Positions 26,293-34,445 of a stretch of 64,000 nucleotides of DNA are shown here, one piece after another. Origin of the DNA: Sphingomonas sp. CL5.1 (GTDB taxonomy: Bacteria; Pseudomonadota; Alphaproteobacteria; Sphingomonadales; Sphingomonadaceae); NCBI RefSeq assembly GCF_013344685.1, contig NZ_CP050137.1:1368001-1432000 (forward strand), read 5' to 3'. The notes below the pieces were generated by a model that saw only the letters and a list, made by a program, of their open reading frames with translations, had not been told where the DNA came from and did not search any database. The translations under genes were made by a program, and so were the position numbers. Position 1 is the stretch's first letter, and every line of letters starts with the position of its first letter.

Positions 26293-27195
26293 TCACGTTG
26301 CGGCGGGCGGAAAAGCCGGGGCGCAACGCACCTTGCCGGACAGATCGCGCCCGATCACATCGGCAAGCCACGTCGCCGCCGCGATCGCCCCCGCGCGATC
26401 GTAACCGGTGGCGATGCCCGAGCGATCGAGCAGATAGAGCACATCCTCCGTCGCGACATTGCCGGACGCGCCCGGCGCGAACGGGCAGCCGCCCAGTCCG
26501 CCGAGCGCGGCGTCGACCACCGTCGCGCCCGCCTGCACCGCCGCCCAGACATTGGCGATCGCGGTGTTGCGCGTGTCGTGGAAATGGACGCGCACCGGAA
26601 TCGGCGCGATCGCCTCGACCACGCGGGCCACCGCCTCGCCCACCTGCCCCGGCACGGCGACGCCGATCGTATCGGCCAGCCCCACCTCACGCGGGGCGGC
26701 GTCGGCGGCACGCTTCGCCATCTCCACCACGCGGGCGAGCGGCACCTCGCCCTCGAACGGGCAGCCGAAGGCGGTGGCGACGGTGATCTGCGCGCCGCGT
26801 CCCGCCGCCTTCGCCAGCGCGACCGTCTCCCGCGCGACCTCCAGCGATTCGGCGCTGGTCTGCCCCTGGTTGCGCATCGCGAACGTATCGCTGGCGACAC
26901 ACACCGCGCCAAGCTCGTCGATCCGCGCCGCCAGGGCTCGCTCCGCCCCGCGGCGGTTGAGCACCAGCGCGATGAAGGTCACGTCGCCGCGCTCCGGCAA
27001 ACCCTTCGCCACCTCGTCGGCGTCGGCCATCTGTGGCACGCGGCGCGGGTTGACGAAGCTCGTCACCTCCAGCCGGCGCGCGCCGGCGGCGATGGCGCGC
27101 CCGATCAGCTCCAGTTTCTGCGCCGTGGAGACGAGCCTGGCCTCATTCTGCAACCCGTCACGCGGGGCGACCTCGACGATTTCGACGGAAGGCAA
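26293..27195 (-). CDS. HMG-CoA-lyase-type aldolase (hydroxymethylglutaryl-/citramalyl-CoA lyase-like)
   Basis: About 300 residues from a TTG at 27195, placed 6 nt after AAAGGAG; no ATG fits. All signature elements are present: VAPRDGLQNE (catalytic R12-D13), metal-binding H204 and H206 in VHFHDTRNTA, and GLGGCPFAPGASGNVATED with catalytic C237. It cleaves a 3-hydroxy-3-methylacyl-CoA into acetyl- or propionyl-CoA plus a ketoacid. Given LeuCD-like and CaiB genes nearby, a citramalyl-CoA or related lyase is as likely as leucine-pathway HMG-CoA lyase (inference). Divergent from marR 2 across operator site 8. Confidence 0.9.
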   Translation of the reverse strand: MPSVEIVEVAPRDGLQNEARLVSTAQKLELIGRAIAAGARRLEVTSFVNPRRVPQMADADEVAKGLPERGDVTFIALVLNRRGAERALAARIDELGAVCVASDTFAMRNQGQTSAESLEVARETVALAKAAGRGAQITVATAFGCPFEGEVPLARVVEMAKRAADAAPREVGLADTIGVAVPGQVGEAVARVVEAIAPIPVRVHFHDTRNTAIANVWAAVQAGATVVDAALGGLGGCPFAPGASGNVATEDVLYLLDRSGIATGYDRAGAIAAATWLADVIGRDLSGKVRCAPAFPPAAT

Positions 27196-27213
27196 GAGTT
27201 GCTCCTTTCGAAA

Positions 27214-27231
27214 AAGATAGTATTCTAAGTA
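27214..27231. promoter_or_regulatory. MarR-type operator, site 8
   Basis: AAGATAG-TATT-CTAAGTA, directly upstream of the lyase ribosome site and between it and the divergent marR 2-leuD-like unit. Confidence 0.6.
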
Positions 27232-27282
27232 AATCGCGTCCGCAAGCCGGTCGACAGCCGCCGGCGCGGCTTGCGTTGCGCG

Positions 27283-27729
27283 ATGCAACACCGTTTAAGC
27301 GGGTTCATGCGGTCGATCGAGTTGATCATTCACCTGTTCCAACGATTCTGCTGGCTCGACGAAGGGCTACAGGCGCGCGTCCATGACAAGGGCTGGCCGG
27401 ACATCAGTCGCGCGCAATCGATGGTGATGATCAATATCGTCAGCGGCGTCACCCGTCCGTCGGAAATCGCGCGCCGCATGGGCGTCTCGCGCCAGGCGAT
27501 CCACAGCACGATCGCGCAGATGGTCGAGAAAGGCGTCGTCACGCTGGAGGACGATGCCGAGGACGCGCGCCACAAACGGCTGCTACTCACCCCGTTCGGC
27601 GAGCGGATGCGTGGCGACGCGCAGGCCGCGATGACCGAGCTTATCGCGCAGATCGCCGGGAAGGTGGGGCAGGAACGGTTCGACCTGTTGCTTGAAACGC
27701 TGGCGGCGGACTGGGGCAGGCCGACATGA
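27283..27729 (+). CDS. MarR-family transcriptional regulator (paralogue 2)
   Basis: About 148 residues; start uncertain (ATG at 27283 or 27307, no clear ribosome site). Winged helix with recognition region EIARRMGVSRQAIHSTIAQM and wing DDAEDARHKRLLL. It shares with paralogue 1 the pattern GWP..R.QSM...NI.SGVTRP...A..MG..RQ and a closing DWG, so the two descend from one regulator and may bind the same 18-bp motif. The stop overlaps the ATG of the LeuD-like gene (ATGA), an unusual coupling of regulator and enzyme. Confidence 0.88.
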   Translation: MQHRLSGFMRSIELIIHLFQRFCWLDEGLQARVHDKGWPDISRAQSMVMINIVSGVTRPSEIARRMGVSRQAIHSTIAQMVEKGVVTLEDDAEDARHKRLLLTPFGERMRGDAQAAMTELIAQIAGKVGQERFDLLLETLAADWGRPT

Positions 27730-28277
27730 AGCCATGGACGATCGTCACCTCGCGCGCGGCGCTGCTGCCGGACGCGGATATCGACACCGACAAGATCCTG
27801 CCGGCGCGTTACATGAAAGGGCTGGACCGGCGCGGGCTGGGCGCGCGCCTGTTCGCCGACATGCGCGCGATCGATCCGCGTTTCGCGATCGACCCGGCGG
27901 CGGCGATCCTGGTGGCGGGGCGCAATTTCGGCTCCGGCTCGTCGCGCGAGCATGCGGTATGGGCGCTGGACGACCACGGCATCCGCTGCGTCGTTGCGCC
28001 GAGCTTCGGCGGCATCTTTAGCGGCAATGCGGCGACCAACGGCCTGCTGCTCGTGACGCCCGCGCCCGATGACTATGCCGCGCTGGTCGAGCGGCTGAGG
28101 GAGGCGCCGGATGCGCCCGTCACCGTCGACCTGCGGGCGTGCGCGATCGCGGTGGACGGGCTGCGCCTGTCCTTCGCGATCGACCGCGATCTGCGCGAGG
28201 CGCTGCTGGCGGGGCTGGACGATATCGGCCGCACCCTGCGCCACGCCGGGGCGATCGCGGCGTTCGAGGAACGGTAG
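27726..28277 (+). CDS. leuD: LeuD-like small subunit of aconitase-family hydratase
   Basis: 183-residue swivel domain of an isopropylmalate-isomerase-type hydro-lyase. DADIDTDKILPARYMK is at residues 16-31 and GRNFGSGSSREHAVWAL at 59-75 carries the substrate-recognition loop. It pairs with the LeuC-like protein encoded convergently at 28381-29784. Canonical leuCD genes are normally adjacent in one operon with leuB; here the partner is on the other strand and the context is catabolic. Dedicated citraconate, dimethylmalate or similar hydratase is more likely than leucine synthesis (inference). The symbol is the family name. Confidence 0.85.
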   Translation: MKPWTIVTSRAALLPDADIDTDKILPARYMKGLDRRGLGARLFADMRAIDPRFAIDPAAAILVAGRNFGSGSSREHAVWALDDHGIRCVVAPSFGGIFSGNAATNGLLLVTPAPDDYAALVERLREAPDAPVTVDLRACAIAVDGLRLSFAIDRDLREALLAGLDDIGRTLRHAGAIAAFEER

Positions 28278-28282
28278 CCCCA

Positions 28283-28321
28283 GGGCGGATCGACATTCAG
28301 TTCTGGCGGGCTGCAAATGGC
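28283..28321 (+). repeat. Dispersed repeat copy A
   Basis: Starts GGGCGGATCGACATTCAG and ends GGGCTGCAAATGGC; nearly the same sequence recurs at 48918-48958. It fills the gap between the convergent leuD- and leuC-like genes. The right inverted end is degraded here; a partial match, GTCGATCGGCCC, lies at 28370-28381. Confidence 0.7.
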
Positions 28322-28380
28322 GCTTTTGCGTGCTTCCGGTGCTCACGGACCTCCAGTCCGCTGCGCGCCGTCGATCGGCC

Positions 28381-29784
28381 CTAAAGGTCCGCGACGTCGG
28401 TGATGCGGCCGGCGATCGCCGCTGCCGCCGCCATCGCCGGGCTCATCAGATGGGTGCGCCCGCCGATGCCCTGGCGGTTCTCGAAATTGCGGTTCGAGGT
28501 GGCGGCGCAGCGCTCGCCCGGCGCGAGCCGGTCCGGGTTCATCCCCACGCACATCGAGCAGCCCGGCTCGCGCCAGTCGAACCCCGCCGCGACGAAGATG
28601 TCCGCCAGCCCCTCCGCCTCCGCCTGCTGCCGCACCAGCCCCGATCCGGGGACGACCATCGCGCGGACGTTCGCCGCAACCCGTCGCCCGCGCGCCACCC
28701 CGGCGGCGGCGCGCAGGTCCTCGATCCGGCTGTTGGTGCACGACCCGATGAACGCGCGGTCGATCGGCAGCCCGGCGATCGGCTGGCCCGCCGCCAGCCC
28801 CATATAAGCGAGCGCACGTTCCCGCGCCGCGCGGTCGAGCGCGTCGGCCGCCGCGCGCGGATCGGGGATCGCCTCGTCGATCGCGATCACCTGCGACGGA
28901 TTGGTGCCCCAGCTCACCATCGGGCGCAGCGCGTCGGCCGCGACTTGCGCCTCGCGATCGAACACCGCGTCCGGCGCGCTGGCGAGCGTGCGCCACTCGG
29001 CGACCTTGCGCGCCCATTCCTCGCCGCGCGGCGCGCCGGGGCGGCTGGCGAGATAGGCGAAGGTGGTCTCGTCCGGGGCGATCAGCGTGGCGCGCGCGCC
29101 CATCTCCACCGCGAGGTTGCACAGCGTCATGCGCCCTTCCATCGACAGCGCGCGCACCGCCGGCCCGGCGAACTCGATGACATGGCCCAGTCCGCCGTCC
29201 ACCCCGATCGCGCGCAAGATGCCGAGCGCGAGGTCCTTGGCGGAAAGATGTGCGGGCAGCGCGCCGGTGACGTTCACCCGCATCGCCTTCGGCTTGCGCA
29301 GCCGCAGCGTCTGCGTCGCCAGCACATGCTCGATCTGCGAGGTGCCGATGCCGAACGACAGCGCGCCGAACGCGCCGTGGGTGGAGGTGTGGCTGTCGCC
29401 GCAGACGATCGTCATGCCGGGGTGGGTGCGGCCCTGCTCCGGCGCGACGATATGGACGATGCCGTTGCGCGGATCGCCCATGTCGAACCGCTCGATCCCG
29501 TATCGCTCGCTGTTCTCGACCAGCCGGGCGAGCTGGGCGCGCGCCTCGGGATCGGCGACGGCGGCGATGCCCCGCTCCTGCGCCTCGGTCGGGACATTGT
29601 GGTCGAACAGCGCCAGCGCCCGCCCCGGCTGGCGCACGGTGCGGCCGTGCGCCTCCAGCCCGGCGAAGGCCTGCGGCGAGGTGACCTCGTGCAGCAGGTG
29701 GAGATCGACGTAGAGCAATGTCTCGCCGCCGTCCTCCAGGATGTGGTGGCGATCCCAGACGAGGTCGAGCAGCGTGCCGGTCAC
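28381..29784 (-). CDS. leuC: LeuC-like large subunit of aconitase-family hydratase
   Basis: 467 residues, normal for LeuC. The 4Fe-4S ligands are in FIGSCTNSR and [29 protein letters not shown] is also present. Start is GTG at 29784 overlapping the CoA-transferase stop (GTGA), so it is translated with that gene. The pairing with a CaiB/BaiF CoA-transferase and, nearby, an HMG-CoA-lyase homologue suggests a hydratase forming a hydroxy-diacid that is then activated to a CoA ester and cleaved, as in citramalate-type routes (inference). A role in leucine synthesis cannot be excluded without seeing the rest of the genome. Confidence 0.88.
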   Translation of the reverse strand: MTGTLLDLVWDRHHILEDGGETLLYVDLHLLHEVTSPQAFAGLEAHGRTVRQPGRALALFDHNVPTEAQERGIAAVADPEARAQLARLVENSERYGIERFDMGDPRNGIVHIVAPEQGRTHPGMTIVCGDSHTSTHGAFGALSFGIGTSQIEHVLATQTLRLRKPKAMRVNVTGALPAHLSAKDLALGILRAIGVDGGLGHVIEFAGPAVRALSMEGRMTLCNLAVEMGARATLIAPDETTFAYLASRPGAPRGEEWARKVAEWRTLASAPDAVFDREAQVAADALRPMVSWGTNPSQVIAIDEAIPDPRAAADALDRAARERALAYMGLAAGQPIAGLPIDRAFIGSCTNSRIEDLRAAAGVARGRRVAANVRAMVVPGSGLVRQQAEAEGLADIFVAAGFDWREPGCSMCVGMNPDRLAPGERCAATSNRNFENRQGIGGRTHLMSPAMAAAAAIAGRITDVADL

Positions 29785-30959
29785 ACGATGCCGCGCTGCT
29801 TGAGGTCGGCGATCGCCGCCGCGTCATAGCCGGCCTCGCGCAGCAGCGCCTCGGTATCCGCGCCGACCGCGACCGGCGCGGGCGCGCGGACGCCGCCCGG
29901 CGTGCGCGAGAGGCGCGGGAACACGCCCTGCATCGGCAGCGCGCCGTGGCGCTCCGTCTCGACCGTGACGATCGCCTCGCGCGCGGCAAAATGCGGATCG
30001 GCCAGCATGTCGCGCGCGGCGAACATGCGCCCGGCCGGCACGGCATGGTCCTCCATCAGCTTCTCGACCGCGGCGACGCTCTGCCCGCGCGTCCAGTCCG
30101 CGATCATCCCGTCGAGCAGGTTCTGATGCTGGCCGCGCGCGTTGTGCGTGGCGAAGCGCGGATCGTCGCCCAGCTCCGGCTGCCCCATCGCGGCCGCCAG
30201 CCGGCGGAAGATCGCGTCCTGGTTGGCGGCGATCAGCAATTCGCCGTCGCTGCACGGATAGACGTTCGACGGCGCGATGCCTTTCAGGATCGAGCCGGAG
30301 CGCGTGCGGACATGGCCGGCGGCGGCATATTCGGGGACCAGCCCCTCCATCACCTGCAACACCGATTCGAACAGGCTGACGTCGACGATCTGGCCGCGCC
30401 CGCTCTTCTCGCGCTCGTGCAGCGCGGCGAGCGCGCCGAGGCAACCATAGGTGCCGGCGAGGCTGTCGCCGATCGACACGCCGAGGCGTGAGGGCGGCCG
30501 GTCCGGCGTCCCCACCAGCGCGCGCCAGCCACCCATGGCCTCGCCGATACCGCCGAAGCCGGCGCGGGTGGAATAGGGGCCGGTCTGGCCATAGCCTGAG
30601 ACGCGCACCACGATCAGCCGGGGATTGGCCGCGCACAGGTCGGCGGGGGAGAGGTTCCACTTCTCCAGCGTGCCGGGGCGGAAATTCTCGATCAGCACGT
30701 CGGTGCCCGCGATCAGGCGGCGCGCGATCTCCTGCCCCTCCGCGCTGCGCAGGTCGGCGGCGACCGACCGCTTGTTGCGCGCGATCACTTCCCACCACAC
30801 CGGCGGATCGCCCGCGCCCCATTGCCGCATCGGATCGCCCGCCTCGGGCGGCTCGATCTTGACGACGGTCGCGCCGAGATCGCCGAAGAGCTGGGCGCAG
30901 AACGGCCCGGCGATCAACTGCCCCAGCTCGACGACGCGAATGTCTGAAAGTGGTCCCAC
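29781..30959 (-). CDS. CaiB/BaiF (family III) CoA-transferase
   Basis: 392 residues from a GTG at 30959. Family III features are clear: [33 protein letters not shown] helix (IENFRPGT), [12 protein letters not shown], and catalytic D165 in [12 protein letters not shown]. It transfers CoA between carboxylic acids, forming an aspartyl-CoA intermediate. Within this unit it could activate the product of the LeuCD-like hydratase. The best copy of the 18-bp operator is 15 bp upstream of the start. Confidence 0.92.
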   Translation of the reverse strand: MGPLSDIRVVELGQLIAGPFCAQLFGDLGATVVKIEPPEAGDPMRQWGAGDPPVWWEVIARNKRSVAADLRSAEGQEIARRLIAGTDVLIENFRPGTLEKWNLSPADLCAANPRLIVVRVSGYGQTGPYSTRAGFGGIGEAMGGWRALVGTPDRPPSRLGVSIGDSLAGTYGCLGALAALHEREKSGRGQIVDVSLFESVLQVMEGLVPEYAAAGHVRTRSGSILKGIAPSNVYPCSDGELLIAANQDAIFRRLAAAMGQPELGDDPRFATHNARGQHQNLLDGMIADWTRGQSVAAVEKLMEDHAVPAGRMFAARDMLADPHFAAREAIVTVETERHGALPMQGVFPRLSRTPGGVRAPAPVAVGADTEALLREAGYDAAAIADLKQRGIV

Positions 30960-30974
30960 GACGGTTCCCGATAA

Positions 30975-30992
30975 AACTTAGAATACTAAGTT
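30975..30992. promoter_or_regulatory. MarR-type operator, site 9 (best copy)
   Basis: AACTTAG-AATA-CTAAGTT has perfect 7-bp arms around a 4-bp centre. This is the reference for the ten-site motif. It lies just upstream of the CoA-transferase/leuC-like unit, overlapping the likely promoter. Confidence 0.75.
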
Positions 30993-31020
30993 ATATGGTG
31001 CGACGCGACGGTGCAAGACC

Positions 31021-31599
31021 CTATGCGCGCAGGCGGCCGGCGACCTCCACCAGCCGCCCGACCAGCCCGTCGAGGATCGCGTTGGGCAGCGGTTCCGCCA
31101 GCGCCCCCTCGGCGGTGAAGGCGCGGTCGGCGAGCGGCACGGCGAGTTGCTCGGGGATGACCATCATCTGCACCGTGCCCAGCACCTGACGCAGGTGGGC
31201 GAGCGCGCGCATCCCGCCGAACGGGCCGATCGAGGCGGCCATGATCCCGGCCGCCTTGCCGCGGAAGGCGGTGAGCGCGATCGCCGATTCGCCGTCGCTC
31301 GGGCGCGAGGCCCAGTCGATCGCGTTCTTGAGCAGGGTGGAGATCGAGCCGTTATGCTCCGGCGTCGCGATCAGCAGGCCGTCGCACGCCGCCAGCGTCG
31401 CCTTCAGCCGGCGCGCGTCGGACGGACAATCCTGAAGCTCGAGATCCTGCGCATAGACCGGCAGGTCGTAGGTGGAGAGATCGACCGGCACCGCCTCCGC
31501 ACCCGCCGCGCGAATCCGCTCGGCGCCCAAGGCGGCGAGCGCGCTGTTATGCGATCCGCGCCGCACGCTCCCCGAAATCACGGCAATCCGAACCGTCAT
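31021..31599 (-). CDS. NAD(P)H-dependent FMN reductase
   Basis: 192-residue flavodoxin-fold reductase of the SsuE/ArsH/ChrR-like family. FMN phosphate loop GSVRRGSHNSALA at residues 10-22 and the flavin-contacting PEHNGSISTLLKNAIDWASRP are intact. ATG at 31599 follows AAAAGGAG. A likely partner delivering reduced FMN to the HsaA-like monooxygenase at 9589-10839, since both have the same operator motif (inference); quinone or azo reduction is possible too. Confidence 0.9.
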   Translation of the reverse strand: MTVRIAVISGSVRRGSHNSALAALGAERIRAAGAEAVPVDLSTYDLPVYAQDLELQDCPSDARRLKATLAACDGLLIATPEHNGSISTLLKNAIDWASRPSDGESAIALTAFRGKAAGIMAASIGPFGGMRALAHLRQVLGTVQMMVIPEQLAVPLADRAFTAEGALAEPLPNAILDGLVGRLVEVAGRLRA

Positions 31600-31615
31600 C
31601 GCTGCTCCTTTTGAT

Positions 31616-31633
31616 AAATTAGCTATCTAAGGA
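31616..31633. promoter_or_regulatory. MarR-type operator, site 10
   Basis: AAATTAG-CTAT-CTAAGGA, directly upstream of the FMN reductase ribosome site and downstream of marR 3. Confidence 0.6.
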
Positions 31634-31653
31634 TGACCGCGATTAAAACCGCG

Positions 31654-32169
31654 TCAAGCCCCTTCGTCGGGTTCGCTCTGGATTTCGGCCGGGATGCGGC
31701 GGGCCTCGGCGGTGAGGTTGCCGATCACGCGGCGCAGCAGGACCCGGAGCGTCTCGACCTCCTCGTCGGACATGCCGGCGGTTGCCACGGCGTGCACCTC
31801 GGCGTTGAGCGGGGCGAGCTTCGCCTCCAGCGATTTGGCGAAGGGCGTGAGATAGATGTGGATCTTGCGGCGATCGATCTCGCTCTTCTCGCGCCGGATC
31901 AGCCTGGCCGCCTCCAGCCCCTTGAGCGCGACGACCGTGGTCGGCTCGCGCATCCCGACGCGCTCGCTCAGCTCGCGCTGCGTGATCCCGTCCTCGATCC
32001 ACAATTGCCGCAGGAAACGCCATTGGCCGGCGGAGATATCGTGCTGCAACGTATGGCGTTCCAGCAATCGCGAGAAATTACGGAATACGATCCGCGTGAG
32101 ATAGCCGATGCTATTCTCCGGGTTCTTGTAATAATCGGCCGGGTGGCGGGTGATCCGCTTCGAGGTCAA
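31654..32169 (-). CDS. MarR-family transcriptional regulator (3)
   Basis: 171 residues from a TTG at 32169 following CCGGAG. The winged helix shows ITQRELSERVGMREPTTVVAL and the wing SEIDRRKIHIYLT, closer to general MarR/SlyA types than to the two paralogues at 8280 and 27283. It opens the leftward run into FMN reductase, CoA-transferase and LeuC-like genes. No copy of the 18-bp motif lies in front of it, so it may be expressed independently and act on the others. Confidence 0.87.
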   Translation of the reverse strand: MTSKRITRHPADYYKNPENSIGYLTRIVFRNFSRLLERHTLQHDISAGQWRFLRQLWIEDGITQRELSERVGMREPTTVVALKGLEAARLIRREKSEIDRRKIHIYLTPFAKSLEAKLAPLNAEVHAVATAGMSDEEVETLRVLLRRVIGNLTAEARRIPAEIQSEPDEGA

Positions 32170-32259
32170 GGCTGAAACTCCGGATATAAGCCGTTGCGTC
32201 CATAACTATGAGGGATGCGTGGGGCGGGCAACGCTCAAAAGGAAACGCGGACGGGACGA

Positions 32260-33234
32260 TCACTGATCTGGCGTGGACAGGCGATCATTGTCAACTCTGT
32301 CATATTCCGTTTGTATTTCGGCGGGCGGGTCTTCGTCGCCTTCCTCGGGCAAGGTCTTGTGCAAGGTCACGGCCCAGCGCTCCAGCCAGGTGACGCCGTT
32401 CTTCTCCGCATAATCGTCGCGCGTGCGATAGGCCGGGTCGCGCATCGCCCGCGCCAGCGTCACCGGGCGCAGATGCGCCGCGCGCAGCAGCGCGGCGAGC
32501 TGGCCCAGCGTGTCGGCGTTGAGCCGGGTGCAGTGGAGCAGCATGACCTGCGCGATGTCGCGGCCAAACAGCACCCGCGCGCTCGCCTGCGACCAGCGGA
32601 TGCGCATCGCGGTATAGGCGAGATAGGCCGCGCGGATGCGTTCCTGCCGCGCGACGTCGCGGCGCGCGATCGCGTCGTCATAAGGTTCGGCGAATTCCCA
32701 GTCCTCCGCGTCGATCGTCACCGGGGCGACGCGATAGCCGTTGGCCGCCAGCCAGTCGTCGATCTTGTCGCGCACCGCCCTGGGATAGCCGGTTTCGAGA
32801 TAGGGATGGCGGAACCATTGCAGCTTCAGCCCGCGTGCCGCCAGCAGCGGCCGGGTGATGCGCTCGCCGCGCGCGATATCGGCGATATAGCCGTCCGCCC
32901 CGAGCGTGTTCGGCGAGCTGTGCGAATAGGTGTGGTTGCCGAGCGACAGGCCGGCGTCGAGCCAGCGCGCCAGGTTGGCGATCTGGCGGTCGCGCTGGAG
33001 ATTGTCGATCTTCTCCTCGTTGACGAAGCCGGTCGCGGCGAAATGGTGGCGTTTCAGGCCGGCGACCAGCGCCTCGTTGGTATAGTCGATATAGTCCTGG
33101 TCGGGCAGGATGCTGAGCGCGGGGAGATCGTCGAAGGTCAGCGCGACCATGCCGCGCCGCGCGGCGGCCGGCCCGGCGCAGCACAATGCGGCGAGCGCCA
33201 GCGCCCACCCGATATGTCGCAACTTGCCCGCCAT
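32260..33234 (-). CDS. Secreted polysaccharide deacetylase (NodB domain, CE4)
   Basis: About 324 residues. I start at the ATG at 33234, which gives the signal peptide MAGKLRHIGWALALAALCCA; the frame stays open upstream without similarity. NodB motifs are complete: LTFDDLPA (catalytic/metal Asp pair), GNHTYSHSSPN (HxxxH metal site), FRHPYLETGY and LLHCTRLNA. It removes acetyl groups from N-acetylglucosamine polymers or peptidoglycan in the periplasm. It lies 68 bp after nagA on the same strand, so it may be the last gene of the GlcNAc unit; chitooligosaccharide deacetylation would fit. Confidence 0.87.
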   Translation of the reverse strand: MAGKLRHIGWALALAALCCAGPAAARRGMVALTFDDLPALSILPDQDYIDYTNEALVAGLKRHHFAATGFVNEEKIDNLQRDRQIANLARWLDAGLSLGNHTYSHSSPNTLGADGYIADIARGERITRPLLAARGLKLQWFRHPYLETGYPRAVRDKIDDWLAANGYRVAPVTIDAEDWEFAEPYDDAIARRDVARQERIRAAYLAYTAMRIRWSQASARVLFGRDIAQVMLLHCTRLNADTLGQLAALLRAAHLRPVTLARAMRDPAYRTRDDYAEKNGVTWLERWAVTLHKTLPEEGDEDPPAEIQTEYDRVDNDRLSTPDQ

Positions 33235-33302
33235 CGATGTTTCGCCCCCAAACCAGTCCGCAGGCAATGCTCTCAGCGCGGACGGGTTCCGTCCAGCGGT
33301 TT

Positions 33303-34445
33303 TCAGCCGTCGTGACGCTCGCCGCCGATCCATGTCGCCGCGACGCCATGATCCTCGCGCAGCGCGACCAGATCGGCGCGTAGCCCCGGTGCGATGCGGC
33401 CCAGCTCGCCATCGAGGCCGAGGAAGCGCGCGGGCGTCGCGCTGGCCATCGCGATCGCCGATTCGCGCGACACGCCCAGCAGCGCCGTCGCATTGGCGAC
33501 CGCGCGCGTCATCGTCAGGTTGGCTCCGGCAAGCGTGCCGGCGGCATCGACGAGGCGATCCTCGCGCACCACGATGCGGCGCTCCTGCAACAGGAATTCG
33601 TGCAGGTCGGCGCCGATATTGGGCATCGCGTCGGTGACGAGCATCAGCTGCTCCGGCCCCTTGAGCCGCAGCGCGAGGCGCAGCGTCGCGGGGCTGACGT
33701 GATGGCCGTCGACGATGATCCCGCTGACGATGTCGCTGCCCAATGCCGCGCCGACCACGCCCGGCTCGCGCGAGCCGAGCTGCGACATGGCGTTGAACAG
33801 GTGCGTCGCGCCGGTCAGCCCCTCCTCGCGCGCCGCCATCACCTCGGCATGGCGCGCGTTGCTGTGTCCCACCGCGACGCGCGCGCCGGAGGCGACGAGC
33901 CGGCGGATCATCCCCGGCGCGACCCGTTCCGGCGCGAGCGTGACGAGCATCCGCCCACGGCGCGGCGTGGTGAGGATCGCCATCGCCTCCTCGTCCAGCG
34001 CGCGCAACCGGTCGGCGCGGTGGATGCCGCGGCGTTCGGTGTTGAGGAACGGGCCTTCGACATGGATGCCGAGTACGCCCGGCACGCCGGCCGCGATCGC
34101 CTCGTCGACCGCCGCGATGGCGCGGGCGATCACCGGCAGCTCGTCGCTGATGAGGGTCGGCAGGAAGCCGGTGGTGCCGTAGCGGCGGTGCGCCGCGCCG
34201 ATCGCGGCGATGCCCTCCACAGTTGGCGCGTCGTTGAACAGCACACCGCCGCCGCCGTTGACCTGCGTGTCGACGAAGCCGGGGGCGAGGATCGCGCCGC
34301 CCAGATCCTCGCGCGCAGTGCCCGCCGGCACGTCGCGCGCGGCGACCATCGCGGCGATCCGCCCGTCCGCGACGAGCACCGCCCGTCCCTCGGCGAACGC
34401 GCCGTCGATCAGCACGCGGCCATTGACGAACGCCCGCATCGTCAT
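33303..34445 (-). CDS. nagA: N-acetylglucosamine-6-phosphate deacetylase
   Basis: 380-residue amidohydrolase converting GlcNAc-6-P to glucosamine-6-P in the cytoplasm. The family order is clear: APGFVDTQVNGGGGVLFND, IHVEGPFLN (metal Glu), VGHSNA and THLFNAMSQL (metal His), and VTDAM (catalytic Asp). ATG at 34445 overlaps the preceding stop. It works between the PTS, which yields GlcNAc-6-P, and the SIS-domain deaminase encoded just upstream. Confidence 0.95.
   Translation of the reverse strand: MTMRAFVNGRVLIDGAFAEGRAVLVADGRIAAMVAARDVPAGTAREDLGGAILAPGFVDTQVNGGGGVLFNDAPTVEGIAAIGAAHRRYGTTGFLPTLISDELPVIARAIAAVDEAIAAGVPGVLGIHVEGPFLNTERRGIHRADRLRALDEEAMAILTTPRRGRMLVTLAPERVAPGMIRRLVASGARVAVGHSNARHAEVMAAREEGLTGATHLFNAMSQLGSREPGVVGAALGSDIVSGIIVDGHHVSPATLRLALRLKGPEQLMLVTDAMPNIGADLHEFLLQERRIVVREDRLVDAAGTLAGANLTMTRAVANATALLGVSRESAIAMASATPARFLGLDGELGRIAPGLRADLVALREDHGVAATWIGGERHDG

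Noticed and set aside
7108..32169. The island considered as a mobile element or a biosynthetic cluster
   Set aside because: No integrase, transposase, tRNA-flanking repeat, PKS, NRPS or terpene synthase is present; composition equals the surrounding DNA. Catabolism fits better.
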